Source: Cryptomeria japonica (taxonomy: Eukaryota; Streptophyta; Pinopsida; Cupressales; Cupressaceae). From it: a DNA stretch of 64,000 nt. Numbering within the stretch: position 1 is the stretch's first letter; each line of letters opens with the position of its first letter. Shown one piece after another: positions 1 to 11,781 of this stretch. Under the pieces are notes generated by a model. It saw nothing but the letters and a program-made list of their open reading frames with translations, searched no databases and had not been told where the DNA came from. Both the position numbers and the translations under genes were made by a program. The DNA lies in assembly GCF_030272615.1 (NCBI RefSeq), contig NC_081412.1, positions 140,904,747 through 140,968,746 on the forward strand. The letters run 5' to 3'.

Positions 1-1920
1 CTAAAAAGAGACCCTTAGGAAATTGAAATGACGTCTAGACCTCAAAGGACAAAAGGACCAAGTGACAAAAGGACAAGATGACAATGTCTCCCCTATATGC
101 TTGGATACTAAGCTAGGTTTGACGAAATGACATTGATGACAAAAGGACAAAAGGTTTGATAAGGTCTAGACCTCCTAACAATGACTTAGGGTTTATCAAA
201 TATTTGACTTACTCAAGTATGACAAAACCTAGTTTTTGAGACTATATGCAAAGGGACAATTAATATGCAAATGGCCCTAATATGATATGACAATGACTTA
301 AGCTTAATGAAGAGACTTAAGGTATGCAAATACAAATGTATGATAATGGTATGACTTTAATGCAAGAGGACACATGCAAATGGATGACTCTTATTGATAT
401 GCAAAGGAGTATGACTTAGGTGAAACCTAACCTTGGTACTTGACAATGAATTTTGCAAAATGCAACCTAGGATGAACCTAAATGCAAGTGAAATGAATGT
501 TGAGACAAGACTTTGAAAAATGTTTGACAACCATGTTTGAAGATATGTTTTGAACCTTGTTGAACGTTTGTTGGATGAATGCTCTTATGTTTAACCTTGT
601 TTTGAATCAATTTGTCTTGTTTTTGAAATGAAATGCAATTCAACTTTTGACAATTAAAGAATACAAGATATTACAACTTAGACTCAAGACAATCATGCTC
701 ATTCCCACATTTCTTATGGTAGGCAAGGACATTAGGTACTTGAGAGGTAGACTCATTATGGGATTCAAGGAGAATACATAGATGCTTGACCCCACGAGCT
801 CCCCTCCACGGCACTCACTTCTCAGGGCAGCCAAGCATCAGTCCCCATGGAAATCTCCCCATGGTGAACTTAGTATCTCTTCCAAGTATTTGAACTTGTC
901 CTTCTCAAGCAACTAGAAGGGTTTTTGGCCTCTAAAAACAAGGTGTTTAGTAAAGATTTCTGTTAAGCATTACTCCTTGATGTCACGCAAGCGTGATTGA
1001 GACATTAAGCCCATCAAGATACCAAATAAATGTAGTCACACAAGCATGATTTAGACCAAGAGGCCCTACTTAGATGTTGATATGAGAAAGAGTCCAAGGG
1101 TCATCACTTCCCAAGTAACTGCAATTCCCATGTAATACTTCCTTCAAAGCTTTCGCTCATCGGGTATTTTTTTATAGTGAGTTAGAATGCCAAGGAATTC
1201 TAGCCGTACTCACTTTGGGTCATTCCCTTCTCACAATTATCACTTGCTTGCAAAAGCAAAGTGGTCGGGAAGGCAGTCCCTCTAAAGGAGACACACAATC
1301 AAGGACACGAGCATGGTATCGAAGATCTGGAATTCTGATCACCCTAAGAAGGATGAGAGCATACTCTCCTACTCCAATGTCACACTCAACAATCAAAGCA
1401 CAAACACTTTCATTCCAACCTATTTAAAAATCACTAAGTGCCTAATTAAAAAACACAAACACAAAGTTTGGTTGTTTCTCCAAGGCAACCTGCAAAAACC
1501 CGAGTTAGAAGTTTGATTTGTTGTCTTTGGCTATCGATTCTGCATAACACATGTTATTAGTTTGATTTATTATCTTTTCCATGCGTATGCCAAGATTTTG
1601 CATAGATAATTAGTACCAAAATCTAAAGCACAGAAAATAGAATGCAAAAACAAGACAATTTTCAAGTAAAACACTGCATTTTTTACCTCTGTTTTGGCCT
1701 TTACACAGGCGCAGAAGTCATGACACAGGCACAGAAATCATAACACAAGCATAGAATGTCTCTAACACAAGCGCAAAATGCATAACACAAGCGCAGGTTG
1801 TTTGACACAGGCGTAGAAGTATCCAAAAAACCCTGCACGACCCTGTTTTTGGGTTTTTTGGCCTGCAAATCAACTTGAGAGCACTCAAAACACCATAAAG
1901 AGGTTAGAAGGTTAGTGCTC
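1..1920 (-). other. Element E leader, no coding region found
   Basis: A/T-rich sequence with only short unconvincing ORFs. Positions 1-620 are full of degenerate copies of a TGACAAAAGGACAA-like motif and AATGACTTA-like words. Positions 620-1690 show no repeat or protein I recognise. Positions 1703-1824 are a minisatellite. Long untranslated leaders occur in several plant gypsy lineages, which would fit, but this is inference. Confidence 0.5.
1703..1824. repeat. Six-unit 20-bp minisatellite in the E leader
   Basis: Six head-to-tail units start at 1703, 1723, 1743, 1765, 1785 and 1805. Five are 20 bp and one is 22 bp. The conserved start is ACACARGC(G/A)(C/T)A and the second half is variable. 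It sits about 100 bp inside the priming site of element E. Confidence 0.85.
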
Positions 1921-1935
1921 ACATTGGGTTCACCA
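1921..1935 (-). other. Primer-binding site of element E
   Basis: Minus strand TGGTGAACCC, separated by a few bases from the LTR end at 1941. The same core is next to the LTR of element D. I cannot name the tRNA with certainty. Confidence 0.55.
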
Positions 1936-1940
1936 ATTAA

Positions 1941-3178
1941 TGTAGGTTAGGAAATAGGAAATCATCACAAGCAAGATAAAACGTAATAACTCAATCACAA
2001 ATGCATTCATTGTAATGAATCTATCCTAAGACACATTCAATAGAGACAAGAAAAACAAAGCATACAAAACTAGAAATTATGCAAACCGGATGACGATTTG
2101 AATGCTCCTTCCATGCAGCTCCATTGTTCTTCTTTTCTCTCCAAATGGTTGTGGATCTCACCTACAAGTGCACATACATGATTGAAAGCAAGATTGACAT
2201 TGATTATTGATCAAGAGTACTAGAAGCATAAATTCGATAGCCTGATTAAAGATTATTAGTTAAGGGTTATTAGCCTTGATTGATGAAGATCATCCAATTT
2301 ATAGAAGAATTGGAGAGATGACAAGATTAGCATGATAGTGATTCGAATGGAAATTCAAATCAAGAATAGCAAAATTATGACATGTCTATGAAAAATTGCT
2401 ATGCAAGGATTTATGAAAATTTATGACAAATTTCTATGCAAAGATTTATGACAATAATTTGAAATAGAAATAGACATTTAGGAATTTAGGAGAATTTAAA
2501 AAATTAGGTTAGAAATGATGACTTGGAAATTAGGAAATTGATGAAAAATAGGTAAATTAATTAATAATTTCTCATTCATTAATTAATTTACAAAAATAGG
2601 AAGAATTAATTAGCCAATTAAATAAACATTTAATTGTGACAAGAAGACTTAGGATAAATAAATATATTATTTAACCTAGAGGGAAAATGCCAAACAAGAT
2701 TAAATGAATAAACCATAAAACCTTGGAAGATGAATTAGAAATGCAAGAATGACAATTAGGTCTTGACAAAGGATAATTGATATTGATTCGATCATGATTT
2801 TGAATTGATAAATGACCATTGCTGATAAATGATTTGATTGAGATTGGTTGACAAAAATAAATGACAAATTGACCAAATTGACATGATTGAAAAGGACAAG
2901 GATCGATGACAAATCGATCATAAAATGACGAGATTGACAAGTTGATAAGAGATTGACAAGATCGACCAAAATCATGATTAAAGATTGTTATCAGCAAGAC
3001 CAAATTCAAAAGCGAGACAAATGAAGAATGTAGAAGAATGACTCGATGTTCGCAAATGATAAAAACCAAGTGCGTGACATAGGAGAAAATGTTAATGCGA
3101 CGCAAAAACCTAAAATGAGGCAATGCGCAAATGTTAAAGTATGACTCCGCAAGCGTTGACCATTTTTAGGTGTCTACA
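1941..3178 (-). repeat. 5' LTR of element E (1,238 bp)
   Basis: Bounded by TGTAG at 1941 and CTACA at 3178 on the plus strand, with the priming site just outside 1941 and A1 LTR sequence resuming at 3179. Internally it holds degenerate short repeats: TTTATGACAA-type words around 2390-2460 and many GATTGACAA/GATCGACAA words from about 2750 to 3010. No second copy is in the window, so the boundaries rest on termini and junction logic. Confidence 0.65.
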
Positions 3179-3292
3179 ACACTGTTTTGGGATACAATGT
3201 TGTTAATAAGTTTAAATATTTTGCTAACTAGTTAGACACTAATTCACCCCCCCCCCCTCTCAATGCCTTTGGGACTATCATTGATTCTAACA
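3179..3292 (+). repeat. 5' LTR remnant of A1
   Basis: 114 bp matching the end of the A1 3' LTR (34622-34735): TTTTGGGATACAATGTT, then the TTCACCCCC...CTCTCA tract, ending TCTAACA. The upstream part was displaced by element E. Confidence 0.85.
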
Positions 3293-3294
3293 AT

Positions 3295-3306
3295 TGGTAT
3301 TAGAGC
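3295..3306 (+). other. Primer-binding site of A1
   Basis: TGGTATTAGAGC, one mismatch from the initiator-Met tRNA complement TGGTATCAGAGC, three bases inside the LTR end. Confidence 0.8.
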
Positions 3307-3363
3307 TTGGTCCTCTATTTTCAAAAGCCTAACAGCTTGAGGAAGATTCTGACACCAGTACAG

Positions 3364-4438
3364 ATGGAGAACTTAAGAAAACAATTGGAAGGAGCTCTTG
3401 TAGATTATGATGCAGAGAAATTGAAGAATATCAAACTTGAAGATGATCTAAGGACTGCACAAGAATTCATTAAAGGACTTCAGGAGAACTTTGCTAAAGC
3501 ACAAAATAAAATAAAAGAACTTCATGAGAAGATGTAGAAAGATGATGAGGAAAAAGAAACTCTTAATGAACTTGCAAACAAGTTGAGATAGGAAAATGGT
3601 AATATGAGGAATGAAATGCAAGATATGAATATGAGGTTATGTAAAGACATTGAAGACAGGAAGAAGAATGAAGAAGACTTGACTAGGAGGCTCAATGATG
3701 ATGGAAATAAAAATCTAAGACTTCATCATGAAAATGATATGTTGAAGACATATCTGATTCACATGCAACATGATAAAACTAAGCTTATGAGACAAAAGGA
3801 AATTCTATAAAATGAGTTGGCTACTGCAAATCAACACAAAGAGAAATTCAAGAAAAAGTTTATAGGAGCTTGATGACATGCTGAAAAGTCAAAAACCTAA
3901 TGGAGATACAAATGGACTTGGATTTGAAGTTGGAGAAAGTTCTGGTACTGCAAACAATCTAGAATAGAACAAACTGGTAAGACAACCTAGTGCTTATAAG
4001 TTTAATGGAAAATGTTTCAACTGTAACAAATATGGTCATAGAGAAAATCAATGTAGCTTTAGAAACAATCAAAATATTAATGCACCCACTAGTCAATGTT
4101 CCAAATGCAACAAAGTTGGTCATAATTTAGAAAATTGCAGAATGAATGTAAAATGCTATGTTTGTGGAAGATATGGACACTTATCTAATCAATGCAAAAC
4201 ACAAACCGACATAGGATATGGAAAGGCTATTTAGAGGAATAATGTAACTTGTTATGCTTGTAACTAAATTGGACATATTGCCAAATTTTGTAGAAGCAAG
4301 ACTTCAGCGACAAATAATAAAGTATCCAGTTTGAAAGGCAAAGAAAAGGTAGATGAGGTAAAGCAAGATTTTTCAAAAAAATGGATTAGGAAGAGAGATC
4401 ATAATGTTGATGAAACTATCTCTATACTGGTAGAATAG
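3364..4438 (+). pseudogene. A1 ORF1: coiled-coil protein with four CCHC zinc knuckles (broken)
   Basis: Start taken at 3364 by comparison with A3, whose ORF1 begins MDMALERQLE. The first ~170 residues are rich in E, K, L and Q with heptad-like spacing and no helix breakers, so a long coiled coil is likely. Four CCHC knuckles follow in one frame at 4013-4054, 4097-4138, 4154-4195 and 4250-4291, each with the spacing C-x2-C-x4-H-x4-C. The place after the LTR and the knuckles suggest a Gag-like nucleic-acid-binding role, but I see no copia capsid domain of the UBN2 type. Stops are at 3535-3537 and in several later positions, including one inside knuckle 4, and a frameshift lies between about 3810 and 4010. 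Confidence 0.7.
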
Positions 4439-4781
4439 AGAATCCTCCACCGGCAGGAGATTCTTCATCCAATTGAGAAGTAACCCTTTGGGGGTATCAC
4501 AACAAGTTGAAAATCATGTAGATTACCCTCGGTCGATGGTGAGAAGATAGATTTATTCTTTACCAGCAAATATGTTAACTTTTCACTTAATCGACGATCA
4601 TTTAATGTGGTTGGTGAGAGAAATGTCATTATAAATCAGCTAATTTCCCTCATTTTTTGACTCACCAAGCATTGAAATTAGCAGAGAGCACAAAAATAGA
4701 GTGAAGGCATTCAAGGCGAAGGTGTGAAGTGATTTCTTCAAGCTTTCAGAATATTTTCAGGTAGTTAAAGGTATTTTTCAA
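4439..4781 (+). other. A1 spacer between ORF1 and ORF2
   Basis: About 340 bp without coding signal. It has counterparts in A3 (about 50410-50857), so it is part of the element. It looks like an untranslated leader: pyrimidine-rich stretches, TTTTCAG followed by GT at 4755-4762, then the ORF2 start. Confidence 0.45.
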
Positions 4782-6495
4782 ATGCTTCTTCTTCTCCCAA
4801 GTTTATTCAGAACCCTATTATTGTGGAAAATGTGAAATGTCCTAGGCCCGTATTTAAGATAATTCCCAAGATTGCTAAGCAAGATGACTCTGTAGGGGCA
4901 TTTTCAAAAATTCCTAAAGGTGTAGCATTTGCAGAAGATCCTAGGATTTATATACATTGCAATATAGAAGAACTAGGTTATGAAGAATTGATGAAAATGG
5001 TGTTTTTAAACCTAAACACAAGATTGTAGAAACTCTAGGTTTTGTGGAGATACTAAACATTCCCCAATTTCTAGATGAAGTAGTAAGAATTGTCTTAAGT
5101 AGAGCACATGGAGATTTTTATGGTTGGATTTTGTTTGCAAAATAACCTAGCAAGCAATTAGGGTAGTAACTAGTTTACCCTCAACTGACAACAAACCTAA
5201 TAAAACAAAGAAGATTCCTAACAACAAAGTGATGACCCCAACTAGAGATACATCTAACAATAGATCACTAAGAGTGAAAGATATCAAGGACATCAATGTG
5301 AGATTTGTAAGTATGGTGTTAGGATACAAGACCACACATGCTAACAGGATAAATTCAATTTCTAGTCTTTGTATAAACAGTGCTTATGAGATGGTTAACA
5401 ACAATGCAATGATAGATGTGTGTCAATGGATAAAAGATGAACTCATTGAAAATTTGAAAAAGATTAAAGGGGATAAGAAAGGGATATTCCGCTTTGGAAA
5501 TCTTTTGGTATGCTTGATGTTGTATTTCACTAAGGAAATCCATGGTACAAGACCTAAAGACTTTGGATATGATATACTGGTAGGAAAACAATTATAGGAA
5601 TCTTTTATCAACATGGGAACTACAAAGGACAACAACATAATTGAATACTTCAAAACCTTCCAAGCTAAAATAAAAACAAGAGAAAGGCTACCACAGAGTG
5701 TAGTGGACAAATATGACAAAGAGATATGTTTTGTTATCAATAAATATGAGACATGGATGGAAGTTGTACTCCCTAGGACTATCTGGGTGACTAAAATGGG
5801 ATATGAGGTAGATTTTAACACTCTTGAGACATATGCAAAAGCTTTGCTGGATGCTTCGAGAGAACCATTAGAATAGGTTTTTGGTAGTGCTGAGAATATT
5901 GAAAGTGATGTAAATATATTGAAGCAAAGAAAGAAAAGAGAAAAATATATTAGAGATGCTTCCACAAAAGTGAAAGAAATCAAGGAAAATGTAATGAACA
6001 TTAGTGGCATATCGGCTAGTGAGCCTGAAGAAATTCAACTGGAGGCACACATCTCACTGGTTGGCACATCTTTTGGAACCAATAGTGAGAAGGTAGTTGA
6101 GTTTAAAAGAGTTGAAAGGAGGAAGAGAAAACCTTCACCGGTACCCTCTCCTTAACCTAAGAGAACAAGGACTTTGAGGAAGAAACAATAGGAAGTAAGG
6201 GGATCAACAAAGAAACTAACACCAAAGAAGAAACAACAACCTATTACCCCTTCTTTGAATGAGACAACTGATGATGGAAATTTGGCTAATGTACACCAAC
6301 TGTATAACACATTTAATGATTCTGATAGGGAAAGCATTGAGAACAAGATTATTTTACATATGGACATATATAAAAAGGTTTTAATTGAATTTGTGGATGA
6401 CCTACCCAATGAACTATATAGGAGATTGGAAGCAAAAAGGATTGTAGACATGGAATTAGATAAGAAACTGAAAGTTGAAAAACTTATAGTTGTAC
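4782..6495 (+). pseudogene. A1 ORF2, N-terminal part: unknown conserved protein
   Basis: I do not recognise this protein. The start is set at the ATG at 4782, where one base seems lost: the next codons read in the +1 frame as in A3. Blocks shared with A3 (minus, 50409 downward): PRPxFK..P near the N-terminus, DSVG.F..IPKG, YIHC.IE, a TSLPS motif, a region containing GNLLVCLMLYF, another with ETWMEVV and MGYEVD, a basic tract (RRKRKPSP) that could be a nuclear signal, and DIYKKVLIEFVDDLP. Several stops and frameshifts break it. No reverse-transcriptase or integrase motif is present. Some pol-less plant retroelements carry a family loosely called putative plant transposon protein. A link is possible but unproven. 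It continues at 32125 after element B. Confidence 0.65.
6491..6495. repeat. Target duplication TGTAC, left side of B
   Basis: TGTAC here and at 32120-32124 directly flank the LTR ends of element B. Confidence 0.85.
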
Positions 6496-7516
6496 AATTA
6501 GGTCTCGGAGACAACTGAGAGGGGGGGGGGTGAATAAGTTGTCAAATAAATTCAAAACAAAAACAACTTAACCAAACTTAATGCTTAATACTGGTAAACC
6601 AAACTTTATGTCGGTAGATAGTTTATTAGGTAATTGTAGTACCAGTAAAGATTAATACATGAATTAGAAAGATAATAACATCCACAACACATAACACCAA
6701 TATTTGTACGTGGAAACCCTATAAGGGGAAAAACCACGGCGATAAACCTTACCCACAATCAGATGATACTACTGCAAATAGTATGTGTATACAATAGGGG
6801 GTCTGCACATGCAGAAAGGCCAAGCACCTAGAGCTCACTTCTCAAACACAAATGGGAGTCACACTGACTATAATTGGATGGTTAAATCCAATAATGATGT
6901 ACTGCTCAAAATAGCATCTTCATATGCTGGATTCAGTACCGGTTCAATTCTGATATGTCTTCATAGAAACCTTCCTTCAACTTTCAAATGATGTTTGCAT
7001 TTATAGCTCTACTTATTCTCGCATATCCCTTATTACCAATATTTTTCCCAATCGCATATCGATCTTACAAATAAGATCTTACATATATACCAAAGCCTAA
7101 GACCAATTGAGTAGGTCGGCTCTCAAAAAGATATTATAATAAATACAATTTACAAGTAAAACAATAATTGATGCAATATCCGATTCAACATGTTGGCTTA
7201 ATGCATTTACAACAATGATAAATCATCTTCATAGCGTGTCATGCTGATCTAGAATAGATAAGCCTACTAGTGCTTATCATGGACCTAATTGCCGGTAACA
7301 GCAAATATGTGAACACAAATATACCAATGAACAAATCTTTAAGACAAAGTGTCTAAATGATGTCTTTGATATAACCAAGTGTTTTCCATGTCATTCCAAG
7401 TGTCGGTGAACAATATATCCTGTCGGTGTACCAGATACCGGTGACTGTGCATAAGTCACTTTCTTGCTGGTGAAGATCAATGACAAAACCATATCAACAT
7501 ATCCAAAATACCAACA
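6496..7516 (-). repeat. 3' LTR of element B (1,021 bp)
   Basis: Matches the split 5' LTR at 23198-23246 and 31100-32119. On the plus strand it begins AATTAGGTC (the other LTR has TGTTAGGTC, so the terminal dinucleotide has decayed) and ends CCAACA. A G10 run at 6521-6530 is the complement of the C tract found near the end of most LTRs here. Confidence 0.9.
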
Positions 7517-7904
7517 ATCTTCCCCTCTGGCATTGATGGCAACACAAGATGGAAAAACCATCAAAGTGCCAAAATAGAAATGCCAAATACTAAAGACCAA
7601 CAATCTCCCAAAAGAGATCAAAACCAGAAATCAAAATTTAGGTACAAAGAGTAATCAATCTCTCCCAAAATAACAATCTCTCCCCCTATGAGTAACATGT
7701 GGTTTTCCATATCAATCTCTCCCCCTTTGACATCAAATGCCAAAGCAATACAAAAACTAGGTTCAAATACAAAATACCAACTTATTCAGTATACCAACTA
7801 CTCCCCCTAAGAAGTAGCTCTCCTCATCAAAGACGGAGTAAATGATTTCTCTGTTGGTTCTGTTGGTTGATGACAAATATCAACTATCTAAGTTTCTACC
7901 GGTG
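7517..7904 (-). other. 3' untranslated region and polypurine tract of B
   Basis: The minus-strand purine tract is the complement of 7517-7530, directly next to the 3' LTR. Further purine tracts (complements of TCTCCCCCT) lie at about 7675-7685, 7718-7727 and 7800-7808; the second is preceded by TTTGATGTCAA, like those in A and F. Confidence 0.7.
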
Positions 7905-10772
7905 GGGGTATGACCCCAAGCTGATCTCAAAGATATTCAAAGTCTCCTTAGGCAAAGGTTTAGTGAAAATATCTGCAATCTACTCTTTAGTATTCACATA
8001 AACTAGTTTTACTTCTTTTGTTTCAACATTCTCTTTCAGAAAATTCAGTTTGATAGAGACATGTTTAGTTTTAGAATATAGTGTTGTATTCTTAGATATA
8101 TTGATTGTTGTTGGATTATCACAATAGATAGTTATAGGTTCCTTGCATTTTACCTTTATGTTCTTCAACATTTTCTTAAGCCATAATACCCGTGTACAGC
8201 TAGTTGCTACTGCAACATATTCTAATTATGTTGTTGATAAAGATGTGCAACTTTGTTTCTTACTCAACCAAGAAATTAATAAGCTTCCAAGAAAAAATGC
8301 TCCGTCAATGGTGCTTTTTCTGTCATCTACATCTCCTGCCCAATTTGCATCTGTGTATGCACATAATTCAAAGTTTTCATCTCTAGGATACCATAGGCCA
8401 AAATTTGTAGTGCCTTGTAAGTACCAGAAAATCCTTTTTACTACTGATTCATGATTTTCTCTAGGATTACTCTGAAATCTTGAAACAATACATACTGCAT
8501 TCATAATATTAGGTCTTGTTTGTGTCAAATACAGTAAACCTCCTATCATAGATTTGTACCTAGTCGGATTAACAGGTGTAGACTCATCCCTTAGTGATAA
8601 TTTGTCATTTGTAGTCATAGGTGTGCTTACCCGTTTAGAGTTTTCCATGCCAAATTTCTTTAGTAACTCCTTCAAGTACTTAGATTGACTCAAGAATATA
8701 CCTTTATCAGTCTGTGAAATCTATAATCCTAAACATAATTTTATCTCTCCAATCATAGACATTTCAAATTCTTGTTGCATTTCAATAGAAAAGTCTTTAC
8801 ATAATCCATCTTCTCCTCCAAAGATTATATCATCAACAAAAACTTCTATAACCAAGATGTCATCATTAGTCACTTTATAGTATAAGTTGTTGTTAGCATT
8901 ACCTTTAGAAAAATCAATCTTCAAAAGATATTTATCCAATATAGCATACCAAGGTCTTGGAGCTTGCTTCAACTCGTACAAAGCTTTCCTTAACCTACAA
9001 ACCATATCTTTGTTATCTGTCAAAGAAAATCCATCAGGTTGCTCAATGTAAAATTCTTCTTCAAGATCTCCATTCAGAAATGCACATTTAATATCCATTT
9101 GATATACTTTGTAGTTCTTGTGTGCTGCAAAAGCCAAGAATAATCTGACTATCTCAATTCTAGCTACCGGTGCAAATGTTTCATTATAATAAATTCCTTC
9201 TTTCTGTGAATATCCTTTACACACTAGTCTTGCTTTATTTCTAATTACCTTACCATCTTCATTATGTTTTTTTTCTGAATACCCATTTTGTCTCAATTAC
9301 ATTTTTGTCTTTAGGCCGGGGAACTAATGTCCATGTGTTATTGTTTTCAATTTGTTCTAATTCTTCTTCCATAGCTTTAATCCAATGTTTATCTTCACAT
9401 GCCTCATTAATTGATGCTGGTTTAATTTGAGAAATAAGACATACCTCTTCATTTGCGAGTCTTCCTCTTGTCATAACTCCTTGATATTTTTTCCCAATTA
9501 TCTAATCTTCAGAGTGGTTCAATCTTGCATACTAGGGTGTCTTTGCTTGTTGTTGTTCTTCAGTTATAGTGGAATTTTCAGATGATACTGGTGTAACGGG
9601 ATCTTCATTCTATACCGCTGTGTTCAATTTAGGTTCACTTGTCAGTATCTCTGTTGCCACTTCAGAGTCTATATACCTTGAAGTTCCTCTAAACTATTCA
9701 TCAATTTTCACATTTGTACTCTCAACAATTTTCTGCAATCTCTTGTTAAAACATCTATATGCCTTGCTCTTAGATGAATAACCAAGAAATATTCCTTCAT
9801 CACTTCTAGGATCAAATTTTCCAATATACTCATCTCTCCTAATATAGCATTTACTTCCAAATATTTTGAAATATTTAAGAGTAGGAGTAATACCAAACCA
9901 TAGTTCATGAGGGGTCTTACCAATTTCACCTTTGATATGAACTTTGTTGAATGTGTAGACTGTTGTGCTTACTGCCTCTCTCCAATATGCATGTGGTAGA
10001 TTTTCTTCTGATAACATACTTCTAGCTGCATCCAAGATAGTTCTATTTTTCCTTTCTACAACTCCATTTTGTTGTGGTGTCTGGGGTGCTAATAACTGTC
10101 TTCTGATTCCATTTACTTCATAGAATGTATTAAATTCCTTAGATGTAAATTCACCTCCTTGATCTGAACTCAGACATTTGATTTTCTTACCAGTTTCATT
10201 TTCTACTATTGCCTTGAATAGCTTGAATTTCGCAAGTGCTTCTCATTTTTCTCTGAGAAAAGTAACCCAACACATTCTAGAATAGTCATCAATGATTAGC
10301 ATGAAATATCTATCACCTTGTAAGCTTTTAGTTCTAGCTGGACCACATAAATATGTATGAATTAAGTTAAGAGCATTATTGGATTTTTCTGGAGTACTTT
10401 TAAAAGATGCTCTAACTTGTTTTTGAAATTGACATTCCTTACATACTGGATTGTGAGGCTTAACAATTTTAGGTAAATCTCTAACTGCTTTAGTTGTACT
10501 AATTTTCACAATGCAATCAAAACTTACATGATAGAGTCTCTTATACCATAGCCAACTTTCATCAATATGTGCAATCAAGCATGTCTTTTCATTGTTATTC
10601 AAATGAAAGATATTACCTCTAGTTTGATTACCGGTTGCAATTTCCAAACCAGTTTTGTTCATAATTTTGCATTTCCCATTCTTGAATTGTAATTGAAATC
10701 CTTTTTCAACTAATTGATCAACACTCAAAATATTATGCTTTAAACCTTCAACATAGTAAACATTGTCAGTAT
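7905..10772 (-). pseudogene. Element B gag-pol, 3' part: integrase, reverse transcriptase, RNase H (broken)
   Basis: Read right to left. 10728-10440: pre-integrase zinc region, where LWHKRL...H has become LWYKRLYH, losing zinc histidines. About 10440-9690: integrase core, in which the first catalytic Asp is replaced (HTYLCGP instead of HTDLCGP) while SSDQGGEF and GVVERKNRT remain. 9474-8721: reverse transcriptase with [10 protein letters not shown] and the FVDD catalytic box at about 8855. 8693-7905: connection and RNase H, including CDNPT and the NTTLYSKTKHV segment. In-frame stops and frameshifts separate the pieces (for example at 9694-9696 and 10243). A dead copy. Confidence 0.88.
10768..10772. 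repeat. Target duplication AGTAT, left side of C
   Basis: AGTAT precedes the first LTR of C and is repeated at 21876-21880. Confidence 0.93.
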
Positions 10773-11185
10773 TGTTGGGAAAAATGGTGTCTCAACCTTG
10801 CATTTATGTGAGGTTACTATTTATAGTAAGTTTTTATTTGAGCACGAAATGGTGCGAAACTCTCCCTGAAGCTTCTGGTTGGCTAGATAAGCATTCCGGT
10901 AAAGTTGCGTCGCAAGGTCACAGCTAGTTTTGAAGATATTAAAGTTTTCGTCTTGGAGGGGTGCAATAAAATGTTTAAACTTAATTTTGGGCACTTTAGA
11001 GGCTCCGAAACGCCCTGAAAAGTTGCTGTAACCGGCGAAGCCGGTTACGAGGTGATAGAGCACTTCGCGAGCTTTCCGGCGCTTCAAACGGTTCGTCAAT
11101 CGGACACCCGGTTCTCAAGTTATGGCCTCCGGAAGTTTGTACTCCTGAAATAGGAAAAATAATTTGTATCGGATACATAAATGAG

Positions 11186-11194
11186 CTATAAAAG
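11186..11194 (+). promoter_or_regulatory. TATA box of C LTR 1
   Basis: CTATAAAAG, a good plant TATA match in the middle of the LTR and about 270 bp before AATAAA, as expected for a U3 promoter. It would drive copy C1. Confidence 0.65.
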
Positions 11195-11456
11195 GGAGTG
11201 ACACGTGTTGATGTGTGCTTTAACATGTCATAGAAGGGAGATAAGGTCGGCTACACCTTATTGGGTGGTTTTAGCCCATGGTTTTGTAATACCGTTTGAT
11301 GGTTTCTTGTATTGTATCTCCTATTTATGAGGTGTGTGAGATAGAGGTTGGGTGTAAGAGTCTTATGGCTATTGAGTTGCCTCTGAATCTCTGTTTAGTG
11401 CTACTCCTGCGAAGAGCTTGCTCTGCAAGTATTTTGTAATCTGTTTTTGATTGCTG

Positions 11457-11462
11457 AATAAA
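11457..11462 (+). terminator. AATAAA polyadenylation-type signal in C LTR 1
   Basis: AATAAA about 260 bp downstream of the TATA box, and repeated at the same place in the other two LTRs (16566-16571 and 21675-21680). Sequence match only. Confidence 0.45.
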
Positions 11463-11659
11463 ATATTGAGCTGCTTTTGGAGGGTGGGGTTTTTCTCCCG
11501 AAAGGGTTTTCCCCACGTAAATCACTGTGTTGTGGTATGAATGCTATTATATCTATTTCTATTTTCTGTAACTGTTGTAATGATCTGAAAAAGTTTTGCA
11601 TTACCCTCCTCTCAAGGTTAGTGTAGGAAGTTGTTTCCGCTACTTAACTTCCTTACAAG

Positions 11660-11671
11660 TGGTATCAGAGC
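11660..11671 (+). other. Primer-binding site of C copy 1
   Basis: TGGTATCAGAGC, exact initiator-Met tRNA complement, two bases inside the LTR. Confidence 0.93.
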
Positions 11672-11781
11672 CTGATCACCTTTGGTTTCAATTGTGGGCA
11701 GTTGGGTTTTTTGAACTAATCCAGATTTGAGTGGGAGCTTGTGCAGAAGACACTTTTTGATCTTGTTGCAGGAATATTCAG

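Larger units (their letters stand above)
1..3178 (-). mobile_element. Element E: 5' end of a minus-strand gypsy-like LTR retrotransposon (left part outside window)
   Basis: On the minus strand this piece reads LTR (3178 to 1941), a priming-site-like TTGGTGAACCC just inside, then about 1.9 kb of leader running off the left edge. The LTR ends form the inverted pair TGTAG/CTACA. The priming site resembles that of element D, not the Met-type site of the copias here, so I infer a Ty3-gypsy relative. No gag or pol is visible in 1-1940 on either strand. The element cuts the 5' LTR of A1, of which only the last 114 bp remain on the right. Other flank and second LTR lie outside the window. Confidence 0.75.
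10773..11657 (+). repeat. LTR 1 of element C (885 bp)
   Basis: Begins TGTTGGGAAAAATGG and ends CTTCCTTACA. Contains a perfect hairpin (9-bp arms GTAACCGGC/GCCGGTTAC, 3-nt loop) at 11028-11048, a TATA box at 11186 and a polyadenylation-type AATAAA at 11457-11462. Confidence 0.95.

Noticed and set aside
1703-1824. CRISPR-like array
   Set aside because: Repeats and spacers are not separable, units are contiguous and degenerate; this is a plant minisatellite.
2671-3123. 150-codon minus-strand ORF in the E LTR
   Set aside because: Made of degenerate GATTGACAA repeats, biased composition, no recognisable domain.
10821-11601. Minus-strand ORFs of 66-92 codons repeated in all three C LTRs
   Set aside because: They are conserved only because the LTRs are near-identical copies; no protein features and antisense to the element.
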